A DNA stretch of 49,897 nt from an uncultured Acidobacteriota bacterium (GCA_937925645.1 CALAMB010000224.1:1-49897), one strand, 5' to 3'; positions 7,265-15,360 are shown, counted from the first letter of the stretch. Numbers and translations are program-made. Notes: generated by a model from the sequence alone, not told the origin.

Positions 7265-7933
7265 TCACGAGTACGCGGTGATGGTGGCGGCGGCGCAGGC
7301 GGCGACGCAGGCGGCCATGACGGCGGCGACCTGATCGGAGACGGCCTTGCCGAATGCCTCTGCCTTGGCCAGTTCGGTCAAGCGCTTTTTCGCCTTTTTC
7401 CTCTCGTCGCGGTCGGGGAAGACTTCCCCGGTCAATTCGCAGGCCCGGACGAGACTGACCAGGAGCCGGGTGCGGGGTTCGGGATCTGCGGCGGAGAAGG
7501 CGACCTGGCGCAGCCGGCGGCGGACGTCCAGTTCCTCCAGCGGATTGGAAGTCGGGAACCGCTCGGCGGGAAACACCCACAAGATCCGGTGCTCCTCCCG
7601 GCGCAGAATGTGCTTCTGCACCAGCCGGTCAAGATAGCCCCGCTGGATCGATTTCCGGTCGCCCAGCCTGGAGACCCAGCTCTGGATGGTTTTGGGCCTG
7701 GCCGCCGCCCGGATGAGATTCAGGCACTCGTCCAGGATGGGGTCGCCGGTCTCACCGGCCGGCGCAGCCACCAGCTTCTTCCCTTCGATCCGGATCTTCT
7801 CCTGCAGGGCCAGTTCCATCAGAACGGCGCCGGCCAGCCCGAAGGGCAGGCCCATCGAGGCCGAATTCACAACGGTTCCCTTGTCGTCACGCAGGCTCAG
7901 CAGCAGCAATTCTTCGGCCAGGCTCAGTTCCAT
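7265..7933 (-). CDS. GPP34 (GOLPH3/VPS74-like) domain protein, copy 2
   Basis: A 222-residue paralog of the protein at 2857-3525, with the same length and start (MELSLAEELLLLSLRDDKG) and the same Ala-rich end (AACAAATITAYS). The N-terminal third is almost unchanged from copy 1, while the C-terminal part carries many conservative replacements (for example VHRRLRRTAF versus VRRRLRQVAF). ATG 7933 is preceded by AAGGAGAG. The role of bacterial GPP34 proteins is not established; membrane-lipid binding is the family expectation. It converges with the CPBP protease gene (81-bp gap). Confidence 0.85.
   Translation of the reverse strand: MELSLAEELLLLSLRDDKGTVVNSASMGLPFGLAGAVLMELALQEKIRIEGKKLVAAPAGETGDPILDECLNLIRAAARPKTIQSWVSRLGDRKSIQRGYLDRLVQKHILRREEHRILWVFPAERFPTSNPLEELDVRRRLRQVAFSAADPEPRTRLLVSLVRACELTGEVFPDRDERKKAKKRLTELAKAEAFGKAVSDQVAAVMAACVAACAAATITAYS
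7751..7905. repeat. 155-bp tract identical to 3343-3497
   Basis: This is the second copy of the identical tract. Together with 3343-3497 it forms direct repeats 4408 bp apart, flanking the S41 and CPBP protease genes and the biotin-carrier remnant. Confidence 0.9.
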
Positions 7934-8153
7934 GGGGCACTCTCCTTGGAATAAATCAATGAATCAGACGCCTCTGATTTCTTTGACACACTGTTTGATC
8001 GGAACAGCACGGATAGCACGCGATCATCCGGATCGCGGCGATCGCCGATCACTGGTCAACCCATCATGATAGAATACACACACCTTTTTACTGACCGGCG
8101 AATCGTCCGGAAGCGGAAGCATCGACCATACTCGGATTCAGAGGAGGTTCGCG

Positions 8154-8402
8154 ATGGGTATTCTGTCCTGGATCGTCATGGGCCTGATTGTCGGCGTCCT
8201 GGCCAAGTTTCTCATGCCGGGGAAAGATCCGGGAGGGATCATCATCACCATCATCCTGGGGATCGTGGGCGCCTTCGTGGGCGGATACGTCGGATCGTTT
8301 CTGGGGATCGGCACCGTCACCGGATTCAACCTGACGAGCATCCTGATCGCCACCGGCGGCGCCATCCTGGTGCTGATCCTGTACCGCCTGATCAAGCGTT
8401 AG
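8154..8402 (+). CDS. GlsB/YeaQ/YmgE-family small membrane protein
   Basis: An 82-residue protein with three hydrophobic helices and Gly-rich turns (MGILSWIVMGLIVGVLAKFL, then GKDPGGIIITIILGIVGA). This is the typical length and pattern of the transglycosylase-associated (GlsB/YeaQ) family, often linked to envelope or general stress although the biochemical role is unknown. AGGAGG lies 6 bp before the ATG, a near-perfect ribosome binding site. The gene stands alone, divergent from GPP34 copy 2. Confidence 0.88.
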   Translation: MGILSWIVMGLIVGVLAKFLMPGKDPGGIIITIILGIVGAFVGGYVGSFLGIGTVTGFNLTSILIATGGAILVLILYRLIKR

Positions 8403-8483
8403 CTTTCCGCCACGATCCCCGCCGCCGGCGAGCGGAGGGGCCTTCGCGCAGGCTGTGACGATCTTCCCCGTGTGAAACGAGAG

Positions 8484-9035
8484 TCACAAACCCAAATCTG
8501 AAGCGATCGCCTGCATGGCGGTGAGCACGACGTCGATATGCTCCTCCAGCGGCACGCCCAGCTCCTCGGCCCCCTGCCGGATCTCGTCGCGGTTCACGGC
8601 GCGGGCGAACGCCTTGTCCTTCATCTTCTTGATCACCGAGCGGACGCCCACCGCCGCCAGCTTCTTGTCGGGCGTGACCAGGGCGGCGGCAGTGATGAGG
8701 CCCACCAGCTCGTCCACGGCGAACAGGGTCTTGGCCACAAGGGTGTCCCGCGGCACGCCGGTGTAGCTGGCGTGGGCCAGGATGGCGCGGACCAGTGTCT
8801 CGTCCAGCCCGCGGCGGCGCAGTTCCTCGGCGCCTCGGAACGGGTGGTTCTCGGCATCGGGATAGCGCTCGTAGTCGAAGTCGTGAAGCAGCCCCACCAC
8901 CGCCCAGGTGTCGGCATCCTCGCCGAACCGGCGCGCGTAGGCGCGCATGGCCGCCTCCACGCCGTAGGCGTGCTTGCGCAGGGCTTCCTTCGGGGTCCAC
9001 TCGTGGAGCAGGGTCAGGGCGTCGTCACGGTTCAT
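8484..9035 (-). CDS. HD-domain phosphohydrolase-like protein
   Basis: A 183-residue protein of the HDIG/HD hydrolase type. The metal-binding signature is visible: His22 (KHAYGVE), His51-Asp52 (GLLHDFDYERYPD), a histidine in LAHASYTG near 88, and an aspartate in FAVDELVGL near 108. ATG 9035 is chosen over an upstream frame start because AGGAGG lies 5-6 bp before it. Members of this family hydrolyse phosphate monoesters or nucleotides; the substrate cannot be told from the sequence. It lies just downstream of the AOR operon terminator and so is probably transcribed on its own. Confidence 0.85.
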   Translation of the reverse strand: MNRDDALTLLHEWTPKEALRKHAYGVEAAMRAYARRFGEDADTWAVVGLLHDFDYERYPDAENHPFRGAEELRRRGLDETLVRAILAHASYTGVPRDTLVAKTLFAVDELVGLITAAALVTPDKKLAAVGVRSVIKKMKDKAFARAVNRDEIRQGAEELGVPLEEHIDVVLTAMQAIASDLGL

Positions 9036-9091
9036 GGCGGCCTCCTTGTCGTTCCTCCGATTTGACCACAACGGGATCGACGATGCCAAAT

Positions 9092-9121
9092 AAAAAAGCT
9101 GACGGCAGGATCGCCGTCAGC
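9092..9121 (-). terminator. Intrinsic terminator of the PLP-hom-AOR operon
   Basis: On the minus strand a perfect 9-bp stem (GCTGACGGC/GCCGTCAGC) with a 6-nt loop is followed by six T. It lies 35 bp after the AOR stop and is the only clear intrinsic terminator I found in the window. Confidence 0.92.
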
Positions 9122-9155
9122 CGGTTCAGAAACCGTTCCGTCCGCGGCCCGCCCG

Positions 9156-10943
9156 TCAGAGCGGGTTCAGCCCAAGTTGGGAGAGCTTGGCCGGAGCAGG
9201 CGCCCCATCGGCGTCCCAGCCGCGCGCGGCATAGTACATGTCCAGCCACTCGCCGAACGTCGCTTCGGTCAGCAGCCGCCCCTCGAAAAGCCCGGCCTCG
9301 TGCTTCTCTTGGAAAAAGCGCGGCGGCAGGGTGTCGTCGGCGCGGGTGCGGCCGTTGGCGAAGTTGTAGAGCCGGGTGAGGTTGGAGATCTTCTCGCCGA
9401 GCCGGTTCATGTCGGCCTCGCTCATGGAGACGCCGGTGCACTTTTCAAAGACCGGCGCCAGGCGGTCCAGGTCGTACATGACAAAATCGCAGACGATGAG
9501 GCAGTTGCGGGTGTTTACCACGTCCTGGCCGACGCGGACGAAATCGGGGGTGCTCTCCCAGGTGAGCTCCTTGCGCATCTCGGCCGAGGCGGACCAGAAG
9601 CGCGTGTGAGAGGCGAAGTCGGCGGTGGCCAGGGTCAGGCCCATGGAGGCGCACCCCTTGATGTTCACGCCGGACAGCTCCATGCCGGCGATCTGGATGG
9701 CGAAGTAATCGCTGCCCCGGCCGATGCGCCGGGAGGCGATCCGGGTTCCCTCGGCCAGGAGGTCGCCCAGGTGCTGCCGGTGCGCGATCTGGCGGAGCAG
9801 GGCCGCCTGGGCCTCGGCGGAGCCGAAGTGCAGCGCGACGCCGCCGGTGTCCGCCACGTCGATGATCCCCCGCTCGAACGCTTCCATGGCGAAGGAGCAG
9901 ACCACGCCGGCCGAAATGGTGTCCAGCCCCAGGTCGTCGCACAGCCAGTTGGCGTACGCCACCGCTTCGGCCGAGCCGATGTCGCAGCCGGAGCCGAGGA
10001 AGGCGGTGGTCTCGTACTCGGGGCCCTCCACCTCGTAATCGGCCCAGCGGGCCACCTTGGAGCAGCGGATGGCGCAGTTGAAGCAGCTGGTGCTCGTCCA
10101 GGCCAACTGCTCGCGGCATGCCTCGGAGGTGATCCCCTCGTAGCCGGCGAACTGGGTGTCGCGCCAGTTGTGGGTGGGGAGGAAGTGTCCCTGCTCCTGG
10201 CCCATCCGGATCCACATCATGGTGCCCAGGTCGTCGCGGCGCTGCCGGTTGGGGTGGGCGACGATATCCTTGGTGAGCTGGCGGTTCAGCTCCTGGAAGC
10301 CCGCCGGATCGTGGTAGGCGATCTTCTCGTCCCCCTCCACCACCACCGCCTTGAGCTGTTTGGCGCCCATCACCGCGCCGGCGCCGCCGCGGCCGTACTG
10401 GCGGTACCGCTCCGTGCCGATGCAGGCGAACCGGACGCGGTTCTCGCCGGCGGGGCCGATCAGGGCCACGCGGGCTTTGGGGTACGCGTCGCGGAGAGCC
10501 TTTTCCGCCTCGAAGATCCCCTTGCCCCAGAGGTGGGCGGCGTCCTCGAAGCGGACCTCATCGGGGCGCACGTGCAGGTAAACCGGCCGGTCACTCTCGC
10601 CGGTGATCCAGATCCAGTCCAGGCCGGCTTTTTTCAGGGCGGGGCCGAAATGACCGCCGGCGTGGGAGTCGAGAAAGGTGCCCGTCAGGGGCGACTTGGT
10701 GCAGACCACCGAGCGGGCCGACGTCTGGACCCGGGTGCCGGTGAACGGCCCGGTCATGAAGATGAGCGGGTTCTCCGGAGCGAACGGGTCGTGGGTGATG
10801 AGTCCATGGTCCACCATGAGTTTCAGGCCGACGCCCTTGCCGCCGATCCAGCCGGCGAAGAGCTCCGGATCGGGCTGGCCGAAACGGAACGTGCGGCGGG
10901 TCAGGTCGACCTCGAGAAAGCGGTTCATGTAGCCCTTGTGCAT
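9156..10943 (-). CDS. aor: Tungsten-type aldehyde:ferredoxin oxidoreductase
   Basis: A 595-residue member of the AOR family, which oxidises aldehydes to carboxylic acids (or the reverse) with ferredoxin, using a tungsto-bispterin and a [4Fe-4S] cluster. The cluster ligands are visible as Cys287, Cys290 and Cys294 (SCFNCAIRC), with a fourth candidate at Cys485 or Cys481 in NCLIVCDF. Pterin-binding stretches such as GRGGAGAVMGAKQLKAV are intact. ATG 10943 is chosen because GGAG lies just before it; an in-frame ATG at 10928 is possible. The gene starts 29 bp after homoserine dehydrogenase, so it is in one operon with amino-acid genes. The aldehyde substrate is unknown. Confidence 0.92.
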   Translation of the reverse strand: MHKGYMNRFLEVDLTRRTFRFGQPDPELFAGWIGGKGVGLKLMVDHGLITHDPFAPENPLIFMTGPFTGTRVQTSARSVVCTKSPLTGTFLDSHAGGHFGPALKKAGLDWIWITGESDRPVYLHVRPDEVRFEDAAHLWGKGIFEAEKALRDAYPKARVALIGPAGENRVRFACIGTERYRQYGRGGAGAVMGAKQLKAVVVEGDEKIAYHDPAGFQELNRQLTKDIVAHPNRQRRDDLGTMMWIRMGQEQGHFLPTHNWRDTQFAGYEGITSEACREQLAWTSTSCFNCAIRCSKVARWADYEVEGPEYETTAFLGSGCDIGSAEAVAYANWLCDDLGLDTISAGVVCSFAMEAFERGIIDVADTGGVALHFGSAEAQAALLRQIAHRQHLGDLLAEGTRIASRRIGRGSDYFAIQIAGMELSGVNIKGCASMGLTLATADFASHTRFWSASAEMRKELTWESTPDFVRVGQDVVNTRNCLIVCDFVMYDLDRLAPVFEKCTGVSMSEADMNRLGEKISNLTRLYNFANGRTRADDTLPPRFFQEKHEAGLFEGRLLTEATFGEWLDMYYAARGWDADGAPAPAKLSQLGLNPL

Positions 10944-10972
10944 GGCGTGTCTCCTTCGGCACGACGGTGGTG

Positions 10973-11995
10973 TCAGCGTGTCCGGGCGATGTGGAGCAGG
11001 TCGTTGAGCATGCTGTAGCCGGTTTCGGTGCGGCCGGCGCCGGCGCCGACGATGGTGACGTCGCCCATGGCGCGGGACGTGATGGTGAGCGCATTCGTGG
11101 CGCCCATCACGCCGGCGATGGGATGGCTCAGCGGGATCTGCATCGGCGCCACCGAGGCGCGCACCTCGGCGTCCTCGCGCCAGACTCGGCCGATGAGCTT
11201 GTAGCGGAAGCCCTTCTGCCTGGCGTCGGCGATCGCCTCGGCGCTGATCTGCGTGATCCCCTCGCACGGGTATTCGAACGGCTGCTTGGTGGCGCCGAAG
11301 ATCGTGTTGGCCAGAATGGTCACCTTGGCCAGGGCGTCCCAGCCCAGCACGTCGGCGTCGGGAACCGCCTCGGCGTAGCCCAGCTCCTGGGCCTTTTTCA
11401 GGGCGTCGGCGTAGGAGAGCCCTTCCTCCATCCGGGTGAGGATGTAGTTGGTGGTACCGTTGAGGATTCCGCGGATTTCCTGGATGCCGGAGCCGGCCAG
11501 CGTCTCGCGGATCAGGTTGAGACACGGGGTGCCGCTCATGACCGTGCCCTCGTACAGGAAGTGGATGCCCCGCGCCCTGGCCAGGGCCTGCAGCTCGGCG
11601 TAGTGCAGCGCCAGCGGGCCCTTGTTGGTGGTCACCACGTGCATGCCGCGCTGGAGGGCGGCCTTGATGTGGGCGGTGGCCGGCTGGGCCGTCTTGATGT
11701 CAGTATAGGTGGCCTCGAGCATCACGTCCGCCTCGGCCTCCTCGATGAGCGACAGCGCGTCGCCACGGGTGTAGGCCTGGGGCAACTCGTTAAGGGAGTG
11801 GCCCGCCTTGAGCGTCTCCAGCGCCTTGGTCAGATTGATGCCGTCGGGATGATAGACCATGCCCTTCTGCATGTCGGCGATACCCACCGCCGTCCAGTTC
11901 AGGCCATACTCGTTGCGGAGCGCCTCGTGGTTCTCCAGGAGCAGCTCGGCCAGCCCCTGTCCCACCGTCCCGAATCCGACGAACAATAGCCGCAT
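10973..11995 (-). CDS. hom: Homoserine dehydrogenase (without ACT domain)
   Basis: A 340-residue enzyme that reduces L-aspartate 4-semialdehyde to homoserine with NAD(P)H, the branch point toward methionine and threonine. The Rossmann glycine motif is GFGTVGQG at residues 7-14. The family block HVVTTNKGPLALHYAEL and the catalytic-domain stretch GILNGTTNYILTRMEEG are clear. The protein ends after the catalytic domain, so the ACT regulatory domain of longer homologs is absent and feedback control by threonine may be lost. ATG 11995 has TAGGAGG upstream. It lies 66 bp after the PLP enzyme gene and 29 bp before aor. Confidence 0.93.
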   Translation of the reverse strand: MRLLFVGFGTVGQGLAELLLENHEALRNEYGLNWTAVGIADMQKGMVYHPDGINLTKALETLKAGHSLNELPQAYTRGDALSLIEEAEADVMLEATYTDIKTAQPATAHIKAALQRGMHVVTTNKGPLALHYAELQALARARGIHFLYEGTVMSGTPCLNLIRETLAGSGIQEIRGILNGTTNYILTRMEEGLSYADALKKAQELGYAEAVPDADVLGWDALAKVTILANTIFGATKQPFEYPCEGITQISAEAIADARQKGFRYKLIGRVWREDAEVRASVAPMQIPLSHPIAGVMGATNALTITSRAMGDVTIVGAGAGRTETGYSMLNDLLHIARTR

Positions 11996-12061
11996 ACAAT
12001 CCTCCTATGATCAATTTGAATCTCGTTCCGGTTCGACTGTCCGTCCGACTAACCGATTCAC

Positions 12062-13441
12062 CTATTTACCAATCGCCTTGAGCGCCTGATCGAGGTCCGC
12101 GATGACGTCGTCGGGGTGCTCGCCGCCCACGCAGAGCCGGATCATGGTGGGCGCGACGCCGGCGAGCTTGCGGCCGGTCTCGCCCTGCTGCTGGTGGGTG
12201 GAGATGGCCGGGATGGTGGCCACCGACTTGATCCGGCCCAGATCCGTCGCCCGCCAGATGCGCTGGAAGCCGTCGAACACGCGTCGGGTCTCGGCGGCGG
12301 TGCCGCGGACGTCGAACGACATCAGGTGGCCGAAGGCGGCCTCGTCGCTGTCCGCCAGTTTCATGTAGCGCGCGGCCAGGGCGTGCAACGGATGGTTCGG
12401 CAGACCGAGATAATCGACCTTCGCCACCCGCGGGTGGCCGGCCAGGTACTGGGCCACCTGCATCGTGTTGCGGGAGAAGAGCGCCATCTTCGTGCGCAGG
12501 AGGCGCAGGTCGCTCAGGAGGAAAAAAGCCGAGTGGGCCGACATGCACGGCCCCGAGTCGCGGAAGGGCCACAGTTTGAGCCAGAGGCCATAGTCGGCTT
12601 TGACGTCGTCGGGCAGGTGCCGGCTGGTGACAGGCCGCCGGGCGACGATGGCGCCGCCGATGGTGAAGCCGCCGCTGCCCACCGACTTGGTCAGCGAGTG
12701 CACCACGATGTCGGCGCCATGCGCGATGGGGCGCATCAGCGCCGGGGTGGCGATGGTGGCGTCCACAATGAGGGGGATCTCGTGGCGGTGGGCCAGCTCC
12801 GCCACCGCGGCGATGTCGAAGCAGGCCTGCTGCGGGTTGGACGGCATTTCGGCGTAGAGGAAGCGCGTGCCGTCATCGACCAGTTTCTCCCACTCGGCGA
12901 TCTCCCAGGGACGGGTGACCCAGCGCACCTGGGCGCCGCGCTCGCGCATGCGCAGGTTGAACAGTTGGAACGTGCCGCCGTACACCTGGGCGGCGGAGAC
13001 GAAATTCAGGTTGCGGATGTCGCCGTCGCGGATCTCCAGAAACGGCTCGGCGGCCTGCTTGATCGCGGCCATCCCGGCCGAGGTGCAGAGCGCGGTGGTG
13101 TCGCAGCCGCTGCCGTATCCCTCGAGCAGCGCCAGGGTCTCCTCCAGGTAGTAGACGGTGGGGTTGTGGATGCGGGAGTAGCACCAGGTGGGCACCAGGT
13201 AGGCCAGGCCGGCCTCCATCTCGTCGGAATCGCGATAGGCCTGGGACGTGGAGGGGAAGATGGGCTCGATGATGCCGCCCTGGCCGTTGGCAAACGCCTC
13301 CTCGACGGAGTACATGCCGTGCACGGCGATGGTGTCGAACTTGAGCCGCTTGACCTGTTCCCGGTAAGCGGTCCGCCGGGCGAGGTACGCCTCGGCCTCG
13401 CGCATGTAACGCCGCACACCCTCGGAGTAGCTGGAATCCAT
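12062..13441 (-). CDS. Cys/Met-metabolism PLP enzyme (homocysteine synthase-like)
   Basis: A 459-residue enzyme of the Cys/Met metabolism PLP family (cystathionine gamma-synthase, O-acetylhomoserine sulfhydrylase, methionine gamma-lyase). The PLP lysine is Lys252 in HSLTKSVGSGG, after the aspartate in IPLIVDATIATP. The N-terminal phosphate-cup region PTWCYSRIHNPTVYYLEE is present. It is longer than typical members, with about 40 extra N-terminal residues and a charged insertion near residues 280-300. Co-transcription with homoserine dehydrogenase favours a synthetic role, making homocysteine or cystathionine from activated homoserine, over a lyase. GAGGAGG lies 6 bp before the ATG, about 90 bp behind a strong promoter. 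Confidence 0.85.
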   Translation of the reverse strand: MDSSYSEGVRRYMREAEAYLARRTAYREQVKRLKFDTIAVHGMYSVEEAFANGQGGIIEPIFPSTSQAYRDSDEMEAGLAYLVPTWCYSRIHNPTVYYLEETLALLEGYGSGCDTTALCTSAGMAAIKQAAEPFLEIRDGDIRNLNFVSAAQVYGGTFQLFNLRMRERGAQVRWVTRPWEIAEWEKLVDDGTRFLYAEMPSNPQQACFDIAAVAELAHRHEIPLIVDATIATPALMRPIAHGADIVVHSLTKSVGSGGFTIGGAIVARRPVTSRHLPDDVKADYGLWLKLWPFRDSGPCMSAHSAFFLLSDLRLLRTKMALFSRNTMQVAQYLAGHPRVAKVDYLGLPNHPLHALAARYMKLADSDEAAFGHLMSFDVRGTAAETRRVFDGFQRIWRATDLGRIKSVATIPAISTHQQQGETGRKLAGVAPTMIRLCVGGEHPDDVIADLDQALKAIGK

Positions 13442-13538
13442 GACTGCCTCCTCAGACGGGATGATCGACTGACGATGTGATATCTCGGAAAAGCTGGCCG
13501 GGGGCCTGTCGGATAGTTGAGCGAATCAGATGGGTACG

Positions 13539-13568
13539 ATTATATCCGACTCGGGACTGCCATGTCAA
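13539..13568 (-). promoter_or_regulatory. Sigma-70-type promoter of the PLP-hom-AOR operon
   Basis: Minus strand: perfect TTGACA (13563-13568), 18-bp spacer, perfect TATAAT (13539-13544). The leader before the ATG is about 90 nt. I could not match the leader to a known SAM or other riboswitch. Confidence 0.88.
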
Positions 13569-13631
13569 AACGATGGGTGAATCATTGCAAGGGCGTTTGG
13601 GGACGCGGCTGCCCGGGGGCGGATCGCCGGG

Positions 13632-14039
13632 TCACCCATCCACCGCCGCCGGGATGAACACGCGGCCGCTCTTGACGCCGTGGGTGCTGATGAGGCGATC
13701 AGCCAGTTCCTGGACGCGATCGGCCGCGCCGCGGATCACCACCACCTCCAGGCAATCGGCGTGCGTCAGGTGAATGTGCAGGTTCGACAGAACGTGGGTG
13801 TGGTGGTCGTGCTGGAGCTGCGTCAGCCGTTTCGACAGCTCGTGGCGGTGGTGGTCGTACACCATGGTCACGACGCCCACCACCTCGGCCCCGCCCCGGA
13901 TCTTATCCTCCAGGAGGTGCTGGCGCATCAGGTGCGCCAGAGCGTCGGAGCGGTTCTTGAAACCTTCCGCCGCCAGCCGGCGGTCGAACGCCGCCAGCAG
14001 TTCCGCGTCGCAGGACACGCCGAATCGGGCCAGTTCCAT
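13632..14039 (-). CDS. nikR: NikR nickel-responsive transcriptional regulator
   Basis: A 135-residue protein with an N-terminal ribbon-helix-helix (ARFGVSCDAELLAAFDRRL) and a C-terminal ACT-like metal domain. The high-affinity nickel ligands of E. coli NikR (His76, His87, His89, Cys95) are all matched one position later, at His77, His88, His90 and Cys96. In homologs nickel binding makes the tetramer repress nickel uptake genes. ATG 14039 lies 6 bp behind GGGAGG. No nickel transporter or nickel enzyme is nearby, so its targets must be elsewhere. The upstream frame extends further, but this start gives the normal family length. Confidence 0.93.
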   Translation of the reverse strand: MELARFGVSCDAELLAAFDRRLAAEGFKNRSDALAHLMRQHLLEDKIRGGAEVVGVVTMVYDHHRHELSKRLTQLQHDHHTHVLSNLHIHLTHADCLEVVVIRGAADRVQELADRLISTHGVKSGRVFIPAAVDG

Positions 14040-14135
14040 GATCGCCTCCCAAAATGCCACGTTCGCCTCGAATGGTAGCACAGTCGGGGCGGCGCCACCC
14101 AGGGTTTTGGATCCGATCGGATCACGCGGCCCGTC

Positions 14136-14164
14136 TTGCAATTTGTCCGGGGCGGCCGTATGAT
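14136..14164 (+). promoter_or_regulatory. Promoter of recF
   Basis: TTGCAA (14136-14141) and TATGAT (14159-14164) have an exact 17-bp spacer. The transcript would start about 34 nt before the recF ATG, clear of the divergent nikR gene. Confidence 0.65.
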
Positions 14165-14204
14165 GGCCGGCAGCCGGCGGTCAATGCCGGCGGGACCGGA
14201 GCCC

Positions 14205-15278
14205 ATGCGCATTGAATCCCTGCACACCCGCGCCTTCCGCAACCTGACCGAGGAGCCGGTGGCGTTCGCGCCGGGCATCAACCTGTTCGCCGGCCGCAAC
14301 GGCCAGGGGAAGACCAGCCTGCTCGAGGCGGTGTACTGCGCCTGTTACACCAAGTCGTTCCGGACTCACCGCCTGGAGGAGTGCGTGCGCCACGGCGAAG
14401 GAGGATTTCAACTCCGCTGCCGGGTGGCGCGGACGCCGCTGCCGCGGGTGCTGGACGTGCGGGTGGGGCCGGGAGGGAAGGAACTCCGCCTCGACGAAAA
14501 GGCGGCCGATGTCACCGATTTCCTCGACACCGCCGCCATCCTCTGCATCACCGCCTCCCACCTGCGGGTGATCACCGAGGGACCCGACGCGCGCCGCCGG
14601 TTCTTCGACGGCCTGCTGGTCCTGTTCCGCCCCGAGTACCTGCACCGTCTGGCCGCCTACCGGCGCGTGGTGCGGCACCGGAACGCCCTGCTGCGCCCGG
14701 GCGCCGCTGCCGCCGCGGTCCTGGAGCCGTGGGATCGCAAGCTCGTGCTGGCCGCGCGGGCGCTCGTTCATCACCGCGAGAGCTTCCTCGCGGAACTCGG
14801 GGCGGCCGACCTGTGCGACCGCTTCTCGGCGGCGGCGGTGGCGGTGCGCTACGCGCCGTCGCTCCCGGCGGGACTGCTGGCCGACGAGGAGGCGGCCGTC
14901 GCCCACCTGGCGCTGCACCGGGAGCGGGAGCTCCAGGCGGGCCGGAGCCTGTACGGCCCGCATCTCGATCGGTTCGATTTCCACCTGGACGGGCGCAACG
15001 TCCGCCGGTACGCCTCCTCCGGGCAGAAGCGCAGCGTGCTCCTCAGCGTCTACCTCCAGGTGATGGACCTGTACCGGGAGCGGCGGGGCGCCTTCCCGGT
15101 GGTCATGATCGACGACGTGGACATGGAACTCGACCTCGAGCGGCTGCGGGTGCTGCTGGGCCATCTCGACGCGAAAACCCAGATCTTTCTCACCTCCTCC
15201 AAGCCGGAAATTTTCACCGCCATGCTGCCCGCCTGCGATGTTTTCCGGATCGAATCGGGGGCTGTTCACAAGTATTGA
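14205..15278 (+). CDS. recF: DNA replication/repair protein RecF
   Basis: A 357-residue SMC-like ATPase that loads RecA on gapped DNA with RecO and RecR. Walker A is GRNGQGKT at residues 30-37. The ABC-type signature is YASSGQKRS, and Walker B is VVMIDDVDMELD. ATG 14205 is chosen over an earlier frame start because MRIESLHTRAFRNL is the conserved RecF N-terminus and GGAG precedes it. gyrB follows after 112 bp, the usual recF-gyrB order. dnaA and dnaN, which normally come first, are absent and nikR lies divergently upstream. Confidence 0.95.
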   Translation: MRIESLHTRAFRNLTEEPVAFAPGINLFAGRNGQGKTSLLEAVYCACYTKSFRTHRLEECVRHGEGGFQLRCRVARTPLPRVLDVRVGPGGKELRLDEKAADVTDFLDTAAILCITASHLRVITEGPDARRRFFDGLLVLFRPEYLHRLAAYRRVVRHRNALLRPGAAAAAVLEPWDRKLVLAARALVHHRESFLAELGAADLCDRFSAAAVAVRYAPSLPAGLLADEEAAVAHLALHRERELQAGRSLYGPHLDRFDFHLDGRNVRRYASSGQKRSVLLSVYLQVMDLYRERRGAFPVVMIDDVDMELDLERLRVLLGHLDAKTQIFLTSSKPEIFTAMLPACDVFRIESGAVHKY

Positions 15279-15340
15279 TTTTTCATTGACTTGCAATTAC
15301 AACTTTGACGTATTTCCGCTTCGTTTTCGGGCCGCCGCCG

Positions 15341-15349
15341 TGGTATAAT
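15341..15349 (+). promoter_or_regulatory. Extended -10 promoter of gyrB
   Basis: TGGTATAAT: a perfect TATAAT at 15344-15349 preceded by the TGn extension. It lies in the recF-gyrB gap, about 41 bp before the gyrB ATG. A -35 is weak, as expected for extended -10 promoters. Confidence 0.7.
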
Positions 15350-15360
15350 CTCCCGTTTAA

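Noticed and set aside
7934..8153. Promoter TTGACA at about 7983 for glsB
   Set aside because: The -35 is good but no -10 lies at 16-18 bp, and TAGAAT near 8070 has no matching -35.
9177..11018. A 613-codon plus-strand frame opposite aor
   Set aside because: It is antisense to a clear AOR with intact cluster cysteines and has no features of its own.
13442..13540. SAM riboswitch before the PLP gene
   Set aside because: None of the conserved SAM-I or SAM-II blocks could be matched by eye.
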